From Hyphomicrobium nitrativorans NL23 (lineage in GTDB: Bacteria; Pseudomonadota; Alphaproteobacteria; Rhizobiales; Hyphomicrobiaceae): DNA of 64,000 nt. Below the pieces are notes generated by a model that worked only from the letters and a program-made list of their open reading frames with translations, was not told the origin of the DNA and did no database searches. The position numbers and the translations under genes are program-made. The stretch spans positions 2,066,501 through 2,130,500 of the forward strand of contig NC_022997.1 of NCBI RefSeq assembly GCF_000503895.1, read 5' to 3'. This document shows positions 19,120-28,738 of the stretch, piece by piece; position 1 is the first letter of the stretch, and the number at the start of each line of letters is the position of its first letter.

Positions 19120-20422
19120 GGGCGGCACCGGGGCAGGTGATCGTTGCAACGGCGCCGCCGCCCTCGCGCGGGGAAAGCGTGATGGTGCCGCCATGGCGGG
19201 CAACGAGCTTGCGCACGGTGTAGAGGCCTAGCCCCATGCCGACGGTCCCGCGCGCGTTCGGCGCACGAAAGAACTTCTCGCCGAGGCGCATGCGATCCTC
19301 GTCCGGACCGAGGCCGACGCCGCGATCCATGACCGTGAGATGCATCCGCCCGCCGCTGGCGCGTAGCGAGACGTCCACCAAGCTGTCGGGCGGCGAATAC
19401 TTGAGTGCATTGTCGACGATATTGGAGAAGATGATGCCCATCATCTTCCGATCTCCGGTAAAAGTGAGCTGCTTCGGCAGGTCAAGCACGACGCGGGGGG
19501 ACGGCGCAAGAGATCTGATATCTTCGGCGAGATCGAAGCGTTCCGTACGTTCATGATCCGATCCGTGACGGGCGCGGATGAGAAATTGCTCGACGAGCGC
19601 GCTCATGCGCGATGCCGCGGAGCGAATCTGGGCTACTCGTCGTGCGTCGGAGGGGTCCGCCGATGCTTTCGCTTCGTCCAGGAGTTCGCTGGATCGGGAG
19701 ACGATCGCGAGGGGCGTGCGCAACTCGTGGCTCAGCATCAGGAGCTGGGCACGTTCGTCGTCGATGCGTGTCAACAGCTCGCCCCGTAAGCGTACGCCGA
19801 CCAGAATGGCCGTCATGACGCCTTTGACGAGGAACGACAGGAGGTGGAGGAGCAGATAGACCCCGACGAACGGGTTGGCGTCGAAAAGACCTCGCGGAGC
19901 GACGAGCCACACGACGAACCCCGACGCCGCGCACACGGCCGACACGACGCACCACCACGTGACCGTGACGCGATGCAAAACGACCGGAAGCGTTGTGTCG
20001 CGCACGAACATGAGCGCGCAGTACCCATAGCTCACCGCGCCCAACAAGGCGATGATCGACATGCGGAGCGTGACGTCCTCGGGCCGGAACCACAGCAGGA
20101 ACGGCCAACTGATGCCGACTGTGGCCACGAGCGCGATCTGCAAACGGCGGGGGGCGGGCTGTCCCAGAAAGCGCGCAAACCCCTCCAGCATGAGGACGAC
20201 GCTGACGGCGAGGAAGAGGTTGCCGAACCAAATGCCGAAGAATGGAGAGAAGGCGTGTCCTGCGACCAGCACGCCGAGGCCCAGGCCCCGGGCCGCGAAC
20301 GTCATTGCCAACGGCAGCATGCCCGACACTTGTGGCTGGGCGCGCCACAGGAGGAGGCCGCACAGACAGAAAATCGTGTCTGACAGGATCGAGACAACGA
20401 AGATGGTCTTGGCATCCAGCAT
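19109..20422 (-). CDS. Membrane sensor histidine kinase
   Basis: 437 residues. The first 215 carry six or seven membrane segments with short loops, a polytopic sensor without a large periplasmic domain, implying detection of something in or at the membrane. The kinase core has the HisKA H-box LMLSHELRTPL (His232), N-box NIVDNALKYS, G1 DRGVGLG and G2 GMGLGLYTVRKL. It phosphorylates the regulator encoded right after it. The stimulus is unknown. The 230 bases upstream are AT-rich compared with the rest of the window and are shared with the divergent diguanylate cyclase gene. Confidence 0.9.
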   Translation of the reverse strand: MLDAKTIFVVSILSDTIFCLCGLLLWRAQPQVSGMLPLAMTFAARGLGLGVLVAGHAFSPFFGIWFGNLFLAVSVVLMLEGFARFLGQPAPRRLQIALVATVGISWPFLLWFRPEDVTLRMSIIALLGAVSYGYCALMFVRDTTLPVVLHRVTVTWWCVVSAVCAASGFVVWLVAPRGLFDANPFVGVYLLLHLLSFLVKGVMTAILVGVRLRGELLTRIDDERAQLLMLSHELRTPLAIVSRSSELLDEAKASADPSDARRVAQIRSAASRMSALVEQFLIRARHGSDHERTERFDLAEDIRSLAPSPRVVLDLPKQLTFTGDRKMMGIIFSNIVDNALKYSPPDSLVDVSLRASGGRMHLTVMDRGVGLGPDEDRMRLGEKFFRAPNARGTVGMGLGLYTVRKLVARHGGTITLSPREGGGAVATITCPGAAHGA

Positions 20423-20650
20423 GCCGACGGATGCTTATGCGCTTCGCACGCAATAGCAAGATTCATTACGTTTAGCTTTAATAAGAATTGGTCAGATATG
20501 GAGAGGGTTGGAGTGTTTTTTGTGGATGTGCTTGGCGCTTGCTATCGTTTTATCGACGTTACTTGAATATTTCTGATGGCTTGGTGTTCGGAATCAGGTA
20601 CGGGCGGATGCTGACAGTCGTTCAGTCGTTGCGCTTTGGCCGGCACATCC

Positions 20651-21733
20651 ATGGTCTCGCTTCCTCATTGGTTTTCTGACCGGCGATGCCTCATTCTCGC
20701 CGCGGGCGCTGTTGGCGTCGCGATCCTGCTCGGCATTCTCGCAGCCTTCGGCGTCTACGATCTCGCCTTCCTTACGTTGCGTACCGTCACGGAACGGGGC
20801 TCCATCGTGATCGAGACGCGCTACAATCCGGTGGCGTTCGCCGTTTTCGGTGTTCTCGCCGCCATTACCTTTGGCGGTGCCCTCTTGCTCGCCAGATTCA
20901 TCCGGCTGTGCGCTCGTTCCGGACCGCGCGCCTCCGTCGACGAGATCGCATCCGCGAGCGCGACGTTGGGGCGCGAACTCGCCAACGCGCTCGCCGTCAT
21001 CCGCCTCGATCTCGCGAACAAGGAAACGTATGCCCGATCGCTCGCCAATGCGCAGGGCCGTCTTGCGGGACTGACAGAGGCCGATCAGGTACGGGTGGTC
21101 GTGAGCCTTCTGGTGGCCGAGAACGAGCGGATGCGCCTCGCCAGCGAAAAAGACAAGCATAAGCTTGAGGCCAGTGCGCAGGAGATCGACGCTCTCCAGG
21201 CCAGTCTCAGGGGCGCGGAGGAAGCGACGCTCACGGACCCGCTGACGGGAATCGGCAATCGCCGCCTCTTCAACGATGCAATGACAAAAGCGATCAAAGA
21301 CAGCCATGCGCAGCGCGTGCCGCTCTCTCTCATCATGTGCGACATCGACCACTTCAAGCGCGTCAACGACATGTTTGGGCACGATGTCGGTGACGAGATC
21401 ATCAGGGCGCTGGCGCGGGTGATCGAGACGAGCGTGCGCGAGACCGATAGCGTCGCGCGCTACGGGGGCGAGGAGTTTGCGATCATCCTGCCCGGAACCG
21501 AGCTCACGCGCGCCAAGGAAACGGCAGACCGCATCCGGCGGCAGTTCAGCGCGAAGAAGTTCGCGATCCGCAAGACCAACCAGAAGATCGGCCAGGTCAC
21601 GGCGTCGTTCGGCGTTGCGGAGCACCGTCCAGGGGACGATGTGCAGGAGTTTGTGCGGAGGGCCGACGCCAAGCTCTACGAGGCCAAGGCCCGTGGCCGC
21701 GACCGGGTTGCGGATTTTGGGGAGCGCGGATGA
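20651..21733 (+). CDS. GGDEF-domain diguanylate cyclase
   Basis: 360 residues from the ATG at 20651 (a TTG at 20636 is in frame). Two membrane segments near residues 14-35 and 62-82 flank a short periplasmic loop; a coiled-coil linker follows. The C-terminal GGDEF domain begins at DPLTGIGNRR and has the active signature GGEEF in VARYGGEEFAIIL. The inhibitory I-site RxxD (RETD) lies five residues before it, so product inhibition by c-di-GMP is expected. It makes c-di-GMP from two GTP. Divergent from the histidine kinase gene. Confidence 0.92.
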   Translation: MVSLPHWFSDRRCLILAAGAVGVAILLGILAAFGVYDLAFLTLRTVTERGSIVIETRYNPVAFAVFGVLAAITFGGALLLARFIRLCARSGPRASVDEIASASATLGRELANALAVIRLDLANKETYARSLANAQGRLAGLTEADQVRVVVSLLVAENERMRLASEKDKHKLEASAQEIDALQASLRGAEEATLTDPLTGIGNRRLFNDAMTKAIKDSHAQRVPLSLIMCDIDHFKRVNDMFGHDVGDEIIRALARVIETSVRETDSVARYGGEEFAIILPGTELTRAKETADRIRRQFSAKKFAIRKTNQKIGQVTASFGVAEHRPGDDVQEFVRRADAKLYEAKARGRDRVADFGERG

Positions 21734-22091
21734 GCCGTGCTCTCGTGAGTTTTCTATAAAACGGCGCCGGATCAAAGCATTGCGGAGCGTGTTGGAGCTG
21801 GCGACCGTCATGGCGGTCCGTTTCTCTGGGTGCGGGATGTGGCCGGGAGGCTTCCGCGCGCGGGGCCGAGCCGGAAGACGCCGCGCAAAAGAAAACGTTG
21901 CCGGCGCTCTACTTGCGGCCGTCACACGGCGCCATTAGGTTACGGCCTCAAGCGAGGCGGGGGCCCGCTCAAAGCCCCCGCGCCGATGCTCCGTCGTTCC
22001 CCGGTTCATTCCCCTACGGTTCCGTTCATCCGATCGTTGGGGAAGGCTGCGGACACGCGGGCGAGGACGAGAGGTTTTCGAGGAGGATTTC
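21734..22091 (+). other. Intergenic region without a recognised gene
   Basis: 358 bases between the cyclase and sulfurtransferase genes, both on +. The only structure I can point to is an 8-bp hairpin (21957-21964 with 21974-21981, GCGGGGGC/GCCCCCGC) without a T-run. No riboswitch or small RNA family is recognised. Confidence 0.35.
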
Positions 22092-22964
22092 GTGCCGGAG
22101 AGCGCCAAGAACTGGATTGTGGAAACGGATTGGCTCGCGGCTCATCTCGATGCGCCCGATCTCATCGTGCTCGATGGGTCGTGGCATCTGCCGAACTCCG
22201 GACGGAACGCGAAGGACGAATATCTCGCCGAGCACATTCCGGGTGCGCTGTTCTTCGATATCGAAGATCTCGTCGACGAGAAGAACCCGCTGCCGCACAT
22301 GCTGCCGCCGACGCCGAAGTTCGCATCCCGCATGAAGAAGATGGGCATCGGGGACGGGATGCGGATCGTCGTGTACGACACCTACGGTCTCTTCTCTGCT
22401 GCGCGCGTGTGGTGGACGTTCCGCGCCATGGGGCATCAGGACGTCGCGGTTTTGAACGGCGGCCTGAAGAAGTGGAAAGCCGAGGGGCGTCCGCTTGAGG
22501 ATATGCGGCCTGTCGCGCGGACGGCCCGGCACTTCACGCCGCTGCTCAACAACGAACTCGTGCGCGATCTCGACGACATGAAGAGCTATGTCGCGCGGGG
22601 GAACACGCAGATCGTGGATGCGCGGCCGAAGGCGCGCTTCGAGGGCAGTGAGCCCGAGCCGAGGCCGGGTCTGCGCGCGGGACATATTCCGGGTGCGAAG
22701 AACGTGCCGTCTTCGAGCATTCTCAACGCGGACGGGACACTCAAGTCCAAGGACGAACTCCGGGCCGTGTTCCAGGAGGCGGGGATCGATCCCTTGAAGC
22801 CGGTGGTGACGACGTGCGGATCGGGCGTCACGGCTTCGATGCTATCGCTCGCGCTCAGTGTGATCGGGCAGACCAACGCGGCCGTCTATGACGGCTCGTG
22901 GGCGGAATGGGGCCAGGACAGCCTCGACACGCCCGTCGAGACGGGACCGGCTAAAGCGGATTGA
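22092..22964 (+). CDS. sseA: 3-mercaptopyruvate/thiosulfate sulfurtransferase
   Basis: 290 residues starting at a GTG with GAGGAGG upstream. Two rhodanese domains in tandem: the inactive N-terminal one (about 8-130) and the active C-terminal one (about 165-280). The active cysteine is in CGSGVTAS, which matches the mercaptopyruvate sulfurtransferase CGSGVTA signature rather than the CRKGVTA of thiosulfate sulfurtransferases. It moves sulfane sulfur from 3-mercaptopyruvate to thiols or cyanide in the cytoplasm. A rho-independent terminator follows at 22995-23034. Confidence 0.93.
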   Translation: MPESAKNWIVETDWLAAHLDAPDLIVLDGSWHLPNSGRNAKDEYLAEHIPGALFFDIEDLVDEKNPLPHMLPPTPKFASRMKKMGIGDGMRIVVYDTYGLFSAARVWWTFRAMGHQDVAVLNGGLKKWKAEGRPLEDMRPVARTARHFTPLLNNELVRDLDDMKSYVARGNTQIVDARPKARFEGSEPEPRPGLRAGHIPGAKNVPSSSILNADGTLKSKDELRAVFQEAGIDPLKPVVTTCGSGVTASMLSLALSVIGQTNAAVYDGSWAEWGQDSLDTPVETGPAKAD

Positions 22965-22994
22965 TCGCTGGCTGTCTTCCAAATCAATCTATTC

Positions 22995-23034
22995 AGCCGC
23001 CCGGTCCGTTCTGGCCCGGGCGGCTTTGGTTTTT
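22995..23034 (+). terminator. Rho-independent terminator after sseA
   Basis: Ten-base arms AGCCGCCCGG and CCGGGCGGCT with TTTGGTTTTT following, 30 bases after the sulfurtransferase stop. Its T-run touches the stop codon of the converging SMR gene. Confidence 0.85.
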
Positions 23035-23389
23035 AGTGCTGGATCGAGTTCGAGAACACGTTGACGACGAGGACGCCGGCGACGATGAGGCCGAGCCCGA
23101 CGAGGGCCGGCGTGTCGAGCGTTTGCTTGAAGACGACGATGCCGACGGCGGAGATGAGCACGATGCCGAGCCCGCTCCAGATCGCGTAGGCGATGCCGAC
23201 CGGAATGACCTTCAGCGAAATCGAGAGACAGTAAAACGATGCCGCATAGCAGATCGCCATGATGGCGGTGGGAAGCGGCCGGGTGAACTGTTGCGAGGCC
23301 TGCAGGAACGAGGTTCCGACGACTTCGAGGGCGATGGCGGCGAAGAGCGCGCCGTACGTCATCAGTGCAGGGTGCATGATTGGTCTCAT
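23033..23389 (-). CDS. SMR family multidrug/quaternary-ammonium efflux protein
   Basis: 118 residues from the first ATG (alternatives at codons 5 and 10 give 114 or 109, closer to EmrE). Four membrane helices. The essential membrane glutamate is in ALEVVGTSFLQAS, and the family signature AYAIWSGLGIVLIS is intact. EmrE-like proteins exchange protons for lipophilic cations as antiparallel dimers. Only one SMR gene is seen here, so a homodimer is likely. The gene converges on sseA. Confidence 0.9.
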   Translation of the reverse strand: MRPIMHPALMTYGALFAAIALEVVGTSFLQASQQFTRPLPTAIMAICYAASFYCLSISLKVIPVGIAYAIWSGLGIVLISAVGIVVFKQTLDTPALVGLGLIVAGVLVVNVFSNSIQH

Positions 23390-23505
23390 AGTTTGGTTTC
23401 AGGGTCTCTCGCTTCGCGATTTCGGGAGAGTTTCCGGGTTTATACTGCCTCCGCGCCCGATATTATGAGCAGGGTTGGATTGCACGGAAACGCGGGGTTG
23501 GCGAG

Positions 23506-24237
23506 ATGAAGAGACGCGTTTCGACGTTGGCGTCCGCCCTGGGTGCGTTCGCGATCATCTTTGGCGGTGCGCTTTTTGACATTGGCAACGTGCTGGCCGA
23601 CGACGGAGAGCAGTGCCGTGACGATGCGGTCCTCGTGCTCGATTCGTCAGGCTCGATGGCGGGCACGGACATGAACTCGCTGACGCCGCACGTGGCGAAA
23701 GTGCGCGAGGCGCTGGCGGCGGTGGTGCCTGAGGTGGCGCCGCGGCGGAACCTCGGGCTTCTCGTCTACGGGCCGGGAAAAGACGCCCGCTGCGAGAACA
23801 TCGATCTCAAGCTGCCGCCCGCGCCGAACAGCGCCGAGACGATCCTGGGCGAAGTGAACCGGGTGGTTCCGTTCGGCGAGACGCCGCTGACGGCTGCCGT
23901 GCGGGATGCGGCGGAGGTGCTCGAATTCCGCGAGAAGCCGTCCGTGGTGGTGCTGCTGACGGACGGCGAGGAAACGTGCGGCGGCGATCCCTGCCAGCTT
24001 GCCCGCCAACTGAAGGCGGAGGCGCGCAAGCTCACGATCCATGTCGTCGGCTTCAAGGTTGCGGGCTCGCATACGTGGCTGGTGCCGGAGAAGCGTTCCG
24101 CGTGCATGGCGGAGGAGACGGGCGGGCTCGCGCTCACGGCGGAGACGCGCGACGAACTGATCCAGGCATTGCAGAAGACGCTCGGATGCCCTCTGTTTTC
24201 GGAGGCCGCGCGGCGGGGCGGTGTCGCAGAGAGGTGA
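23506..24237 (+). CDS. Exported VWA-domain protein
   Basis: 243 residues. A signal peptide (to about residue 31, ending VLA-DD) is followed by a von Willebrand factor A domain with the metal-ion site DSSGSM (residues 46-51), a Thr in GETPLTAA and Asp in LLTDGEETCGGDPC. Paired cysteines (QCRDD, ARCENI, TCGGDPC, SACMAE, GCPLF) fit a periplasmic disulfide-stabilised protein. Ends at a hairpin-rich spacer before a converging gene. Partner and role unknown. Confidence 0.85.
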   Translation: MKRRVSTLASALGAFAIIFGGALFDIGNVLADDGEQCRDDAVLVLDSSGSMAGTDMNSLTPHVAKVREALAAVVPEVAPRRNLGLLVYGPGKDARCENIDLKLPPAPNSAETILGEVNRVVPFGETPLTAAVRDAAEVLEFREKPSVVVLLTDGEETCGGDPCQLARQLKAEARKLTIHVVGFKVAGSHTWLVPEKRSACMAEETGGLALTAETRDELIQALQKTLGCPLFSEAARRGGVAER

Positions 24238-24382
24238 GGCGCCGTGTCTTCCGTCGCCTGTCATGCCGGCGAGTGGAGCGTCATGCCGGAGGCATGCTTC
24301 CAGCATGACGGAACGCAGAACCGGGCCCCCGGGAGAGGCTTCTATCGCGAATTATTGCGTCTTCGACGAGCCTTGCGCTGGC

Positions 24383-24411
24383 TCCCGGATAAGGCTTTCG
24401 CCTTTCCGGGA
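24383..24411. terminator. Hairpin between converging genes, REP-like
   Basis: The arms TCCCGGATAAGGC and GCCTTTCCGGGA form a nearly perfect stem with a four-base loop. It lies between the VWA gene and the glucan gene, which converge. A looser hairpin (GTCATGCCGGAGGCATGC...) lies 100 bases before it. Such GTCATCCCGG-type palindromes are common intergenic repeats in alphaproteobacteria. Confidence 0.5.
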
Positions 24412-24431
24412 TGACAGGAGGAGGGGCTGGG

Positions 24432-26030
24432 TCACGCGCGCTCGGGGAAATACTGATAGACCCACGTCTCGGTGAGGGCTCGCTCGCCGAGGCGCAGATA
24501 GAGGCGCATGTCGACCGGGTCTTCGCCATCCGCCACATCGATATCGAAGAAGGCGCGCCAGTGCTCGCGCTGGTCCACGATTGGGTGCGTGTAGGCGTTG
24601 GAGATCTCGCCGCGCGACGTGGTGACGATGATTTCGACGCCGTCGTTGCGGCCGATGTCTTTAAGCACCGGGCCTTTGAAATCGACGACAAACTTCCTCA
24701 CGCCTTTGGGGCGGGTCTGACCGGGCCGTCCGCCGATGCCGGTCCATGTTGCGGTGGCGCGGGCGAGCGACGTCGGGAACGGGATGTCGTCCAGCCAGCG
24801 GAGCCAATAATGGAAGCGGCGCTGCGTTCCGGCTTTCAAAGGCGCTCGCGGACTCCAGTAGGCGGCGATGTTGTCGTGGATCTCGTCGTCGGTGGGGATT
24901 TCGAGGAGATGAACCTCGCCTTCGCCGAAGGGTTCGATGGGTTCGATCCACGACGAGGCACGGCGCTCGTAGAAGACGGAGTCGTCGAGATAATGTACGA
25001 GGTTGCGGTCGCGCTGGAGCAGGCCGAAGCCGCGGACGTCCTTGTCGACGAAGGTGTTCGTCATGACGCGCGGCGGATTGTTGAGGGGACGCCAGATGCG
25101 CTCGCCCGAGCCGGTCCAGATGGCGAGGCCGTCGGAATCGTGGATTTCGGGCCGCCAGTCGACGGCTTGCGGGCGGTCGGCTTCGCCATACCAGTACATG
25201 CTGGAGAAGGGTGCGATGCCGAGACGCGTGATGTCGGCGCGCGCGTAGAGCTCGCACTCGATCTCCTGGTCGACGCGGGCGACGCCGCGGCCGTCCGTCT
25301 CGCGCCGGGCCGTGATGCGATAGGCGCCGGTGACGCTCGGGCTGTCGAGCAGGGCGTAGAGGGTCATCGTGTCACCGTGAGGGGGCACCTCGTCCAGCCA
25401 GAATTCGGTGAAGCGTGGGAATTCCTCGGGCGTCGAGAGGCCGGTGTCGATGGCGAGACCGCGCGCGGAGAGCCCGTACTGATTGAAGGGGCCGGAGGAG
25501 CGGAAATAGGACGCGCCGAGGAAGGCGAGCCAGTCCGTCTTGAGGTCCGGCGCCATGACGCGGAAGCCGGCAAAGCCGATGTGGTCGGGCAGGTCGCGTG
25601 CGGGATGGCCCACTGGCGTCTCGAACAGGTTGGCGCTGTAGATGATCTCCCGGGCCTTGCCGCCGCGGATCAGATGGATGTGAACCGGGTGGGGCGAGAA
25701 CTGACCGAGGTGAAAGAGCTGGATCGGCAACTGCTTCTCGGCGTCCAGCATGATGCTCATGTCGGGCCGGAAGCGGATTTTCTGGTACGCGTCGTAATCG
25801 ATCCGCTGGATGATCTCTTTCGCTTTCGGCTGCTCCTGCGCCCAGGGAGAACGGGCCAACTCGGCGGCGCGCTGTTTGAGGGTATCGAACGAGAACGGCT
25901 GGGCAGGGCCGAGGGCGGGGCCGAGACGGGAGGCTGCGGCTTGGGCGCGTCCGAGCGGGAGGTTCGCAGCCACGCCCGCGGCGGCGACGCCGGCCAGGAT
26001 CTGGCGCCTGTCCAGGTGCGATCCGATCAC
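24432..26030 (-). CDS. Tat-exported glucan biosynthesis protein (MdoG/MdoD family)
   Basis: 532 residues. The N-terminus carries a twin-arginine signal (DRRQILAGVAAAGVAANL, cleavage near RAQA), which favours OpgD/MdoD-like export of a folded protein. The body matches the MdoG family: FSFDTLKQRA at the start, YQKIRFRP, LFHLGQFSPHPV, AGFRV, SSMYWYGE, DSDGLAIWTGSGERIWRPL, and the C-terminal Ig-like domain. These periplasmic proteins build or branch osmoregulated glucans. No glucosyltransferase gene (mdoH) is adjacent. OpgG versus OpgD cannot be decided with certainty from sequence. Confidence 0.9.
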   Translation of the reverse strand: MIGSHLDRRQILAGVAAAGVAANLPLGRAQAAASRLGPALGPAQPFSFDTLKQRAAELARSPWAQEQPKAKEIIQRIDYDAYQKIRFRPDMSIMLDAEKQLPIQLFHLGQFSPHPVHIHLIRGGKAREIIYSANLFETPVGHPARDLPDHIGFAGFRVMAPDLKTDWLAFLGASYFRSSGPFNQYGLSARGLAIDTGLSTPEEFPRFTEFWLDEVPPHGDTMTLYALLDSPSVTGAYRITARRETDGRGVARVDQEIECELYARADITRLGIAPFSSMYWYGEADRPQAVDWRPEIHDSDGLAIWTGSGERIWRPLNNPPRVMTNTFVDKDVRGFGLLQRDRNLVHYLDDSVFYERRASSWIEPIEPFGEGEVHLLEIPTDDEIHDNIAAYWSPRAPLKAGTQRRFHYWLRWLDDIPFPTSLARATATWTGIGGRPGQTRPKGVRKFVVDFKGPVLKDIGRNDGVEIIVTTSRGEISNAYTHPIVDQREHWRAFFDIDVADGEDPVDMRLYLRLGERALTETWVYQYFPERA

Positions 26031-26429
26031 TGTGTGTTTCCCCTTATTCGTCTTGGTTTGTTTGGCTCGATGAGCGGCAATCTTATTCGTCCGGTCCTAG
26101 CTTAGAACGTGGTTCCGAGCCAGCGGGGCCCGGTTTGCGGCGTGTGTCCGGGGCGGGGCGGAGGGTTGGGCGGATTTTGTGTCCGTATAATGCTCATATG
26201 GCCTTTGGGTTCGTTTTTGACGGTTTGGGCGAGGTGTATGGGCTCCCCGACGGCCGGGTCCCGCCCGTTCATCCCGCTTTCTTAGCCACGCTGCGGTTTT
26301 TTCCGCGCTTCCCGGCCGCTGTTCTGCCGGAGGGGAACATTGCCGATTGATCTCGGGGGGGACCCCCGCGTATATGTGCCCATCCTGTCGCGACCGTGGG
26401 GCTCGGGGCTCCGCCGACGTGATCCCCAT

Positions 26430-26515
26430 GCGGACGTGGTGGAACTGGTAGACACGCGAGATTTAGGTTCTCGTGGCCAAAAGCCGTGGGGGTTCAAGTC
26501 CCTCCGTCCGCACCA
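26430..26515 (+). tRNA. tRNA-Leu (anticodon TAG)
   Basis: 86 bases including CCA. Acceptor GCGGACG/CGTCCGC, D-arm, anticodon stem CGAGA/TCTCG with loop TTTAGGT giving TAG, a long variable arm (TGGCCAAAAGCCG) as in leucine tRNAs, and T-loop GGTTCAAGTC. It lies 65 bases upstream of trigger factor, a conserved position in Hyphomicrobiales. Confidence 0.96.
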
Positions 26516-26580
26516 AACGGGGACCGTATTCGTCGGTCGCAGCGGGGCAAGGCACGAGCGAGCGAAGGCAGCAGGACGTC

Positions 26581-27936
26581 ATGCAGGTTTTGGAGACGAG
26601 CTCGGAAGGGCTCAAGCGGAAGCTTAAGGTCGTGGTCGGTGCCGACGAGCTCGGCGAGCGGTACACGGCGCATCTGGACAAGATCAAGGACCAGGTGCAA
26701 CTCAAAGGGTTCCGCAAGGGCAAGGTGCCGGTTGCGCACATCAAGAAGGTGTTCGGCCGCTCGGTCATGAACGAGGTGCTTGAGGAGACGATCCGCGAGA
26801 CGTCGTCCCAGGCGATCCGCGACCGCAACGAGCGGCCTGCGATGATGCCGGACATCTCGATCCCCGAAGACAGCGTCAACATGGAGAGCGTCGTCGAGGG
26901 CAAGGCGGATCTCGCCTACGAGATGAGCTTCGAGGTGCTTCCCGAAGTGAAGCTGACCGATTTCAAGTCGCTGACGCTCGAAAAGCTGGTAGCGGAAGTC
27001 GACGACGAGCAGCTCAACGAGGCCCTGGGCCAGCTTGCCGAGCGCAACACCGCGTTCGAGGCCGAGGAAGGCCGCGAAGCCGGTGAGGGTGACCGCGTCA
27101 CCATCGACTTCAAGGGTACCATCGACGGCGTGGCGTTCGAACGCGGCGAGGGCGAGAACCTTCAGCTCGTGATCGGAAATTCGGGCTTCATCCCCGGGTT
27201 CGAAGACGGCATCAAAGGTGCCAAGAAGGGCGACTCCCGCGATGTCAACGCGACGTTCCCGGAGAATTATCCGGTGGCCGATCTCGCCGGGAAAGCCGCT
27301 GTTTTCGCTGTGACGGTGAAAGAGGTCGAGCGCTCGGTCAAGGCCGAGATCAACGACGAATTCGCCAAGTCTCTCGGCATGGAAGGTCTCGATCAGCTCA
27401 AGGGTCTCGTGACGACGCAGATCAAGCAGGAGCTCGATCAGGCCTCGCGCATGAAGCTGAAGCGCGAGTTGCTCGACGCGCTCGAATCCGCGCACGATTT
27501 CGAGCTGCCGCCGTCGCTCGTCGAGCGTGAGTTCGAAGGCATCTGGAAGCAGGTGACCGAAGGGCTCGAACGCGAAGGCAAGTCGTTTGCCGACGAGGGC
27601 AAGACCGAGGACGAAGCGCGCGCGGAGTATCGCAAGATCGCCGAGCGGCGCGTGCGTCTCGGTCTCGTCGTCGGCGAGATCGGCGACAAGAACAAGATCG
27701 AGGTCTCGCAGGACGAACTGCGTGCCGCGCTCGTCGAGCAGGCGCGCCGTTTCCCCGGCCAAGAGAAGGAAGTCTACGAGTACTTCCAGAAGACGCCTGG
27801 CGCGATCCAGGAGATCCGCGCGCCGATCTTCGAGGACAAGGTGATCGATTTCGTGCTGGAGCTTGCGAAGCCCGCCGAGAAGACGGTCTCGCGCAAGGAA
27901 CTGGTCGAGAGTCTGGAGAAGGCCGTCGACGCCTGA
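26581..27936 (+). CDS. tig: Trigger factor
   Basis: 451 residues from the ATG at 26581. Ribosome-bound chaperone and prolyl isomerase. The N-terminal ribosome-binding domain has the signature FRKGKVPVAHIKKVFG; the FKBP-type middle domain (about 160-245) shows GDRVTIDFKGTIDG, FIPGFEDGIKGAKKGD; the C-terminal cradle is helical and highly charged. Length is normal. A 12-bp hairpin follows at 27943-27970, then clpP. Confidence 0.97.
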   Translation: MQVLETSSEGLKRKLKVVVGADELGERYTAHLDKIKDQVQLKGFRKGKVPVAHIKKVFGRSVMNEVLEETIRETSSQAIRDRNERPAMMPDISIPEDSVNMESVVEGKADLAYEMSFEVLPEVKLTDFKSLTLEKLVAEVDDEQLNEALGQLAERNTAFEAEEGREAGEGDRVTIDFKGTIDGVAFERGEGENLQLVIGNSGFIPGFEDGIKGAKKGDSRDVNATFPENYPVADLAGKAAVFAVTVKEVERSVKAEINDEFAKSLGMEGLDQLKGLVTTQIKQELDQASRMKLKRELLDALESAHDFELPPSLVEREFEGIWKQVTEGLEREGKSFADEGKTEDEARAEYRKIAERRVRLGLVVGEIGDKNKIEVSQDELRAALVEQARRFPGQEKEVYEYFQKTPGAIQEIRAPIFEDKVIDFVLELAKPAEKTVSRKELVESLEKAVDA

Positions 27937-27942
27937 GTACTC

Positions 27943-27970
27943 CCTCTCCGCCGGTCTGCCGGCGGAGAGG
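27943..27970 (+). terminator. Hairpin after tig
   Basis: A perfect 12-bp stem (CCTCTCCGCCGG with CCGGCGGAGAGG) around TCTG, seven bases after the tig stop. There is no T-run, so it may be an attenuator or mRNA-stabilising hairpin rather than a full terminator. Confidence 0.5.
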
Positions 27971-28084
27971 ACTTGAAGTGACGCGTTCCCGTGCTGATCT
28001 GATAGGCCCATTGCGAGGCTTCGTCAGGAGCTCGCGTCCGTGGCTCATTTCCTGAGCGCGGAGAACCCCAAGAGGAATGATCTC

Positions 28085-28738
28085 ATGCGCGATCCCGTCG
28101 CCACACTCACAGGTTCTTTCTGGCCCATGGTCGTCGAGCAGACGGCGCGCGGCGAGCGCGGCTACGATCTGCCGTCGCGGCTCCTCAAGGAGCGCATCAT
28201 CTTCGTGACAGGGCCGGTGGAAGACCACATGGCGGCTTCGATCTGCATGCAGTTGCTCTTCCTTGAGGCGGAAAACCCCAAGAAAGAGATCTCCATGTAC
28301 ATCAACTCGCCGGGTGGCGTGGTGACGGCCGGCATGGCGATCTACGATACGATGCAGTTCGTGAAGCCGCCGATTGCGACACTGTGTATCGGCCAGGCGG
28401 CGTCCATGGGCTCGCTGCTCTTGTGCGCCGGCGAAAAGGGCTTGCGCTATGCGCTCCCGAACGCCCGCATCATGGTGCATCAGCCGTCCGGCGGCTTCCA
28501 GGGGCAGGCGTCCGACATCGAGCGCCACGCCGAAGACATCATCAAGATGAAGCGGCGCCTTAATGAAGTCTACGTCAAGCATACCGGCCAGCCGTACGAA
28601 ATGATCGAGAGAACACTCGATCGCGATTACTTCATGACAGCGGATCAGGCGAAGGATTTCGGTCTTATCGACCGGGTTTTGTCGCAGCGCGACGACGTGG
28701 AAACCAAAGCTCCCGAACCCACGCCGCCCGCCGCTTAA
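28085..28738 (+). CDS. clpP: ATP-dependent Clp protease proteolytic subunit
   Basis: 217 residues from the ATG at 28085, chosen because AGAGGA lies eight bases upstream and the product starts MRDPVAT as in relatives; a GTG at 28040 is in frame. Catalytic triad residues are Ser107 in GQAASMGS, His132 in MVHQPSGG, and an Asp in the C-terminal part. It forms tetradecameric chambers that degrade proteins fed by ClpX or ClpA. The first residues may be removed on maturation. clpX follows after a 407-base spacer. Confidence 0.97.
   Translation: MRDPVATLTGSFWPMVVEQTARGERGYDLPSRLLKERIIFVTGPVEDHMAASICMQLLFLEAENPKKEISMYINSPGGVVTAGMAIYDTMQFVKPPIATLCIGQAASMGSLLLCAGEKGLRYALPNARIMVHQPSGGFQGQASDIERHAEDIIKMKRRLNEVYVKHTGQPYEMIERTLDRDYFMTADQAKDFGLIDRVLSQRDDVETKAPEPTPPAA

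Noticed and set aside
21957-21981. Possible riboswitch or small RNA upstream of the sulfurtransferase
   Set aside because: Only a single GC hairpin without a T-run is visible; no known riboswitch core could be matched.
27972-27978. CTTGAAG upstream of clpP as a heat-shock sigma32 -35 element
   Set aside because: The -35-like word matches, but no CCCCAT-type -10 is found at the proper spacing; too weak to list.
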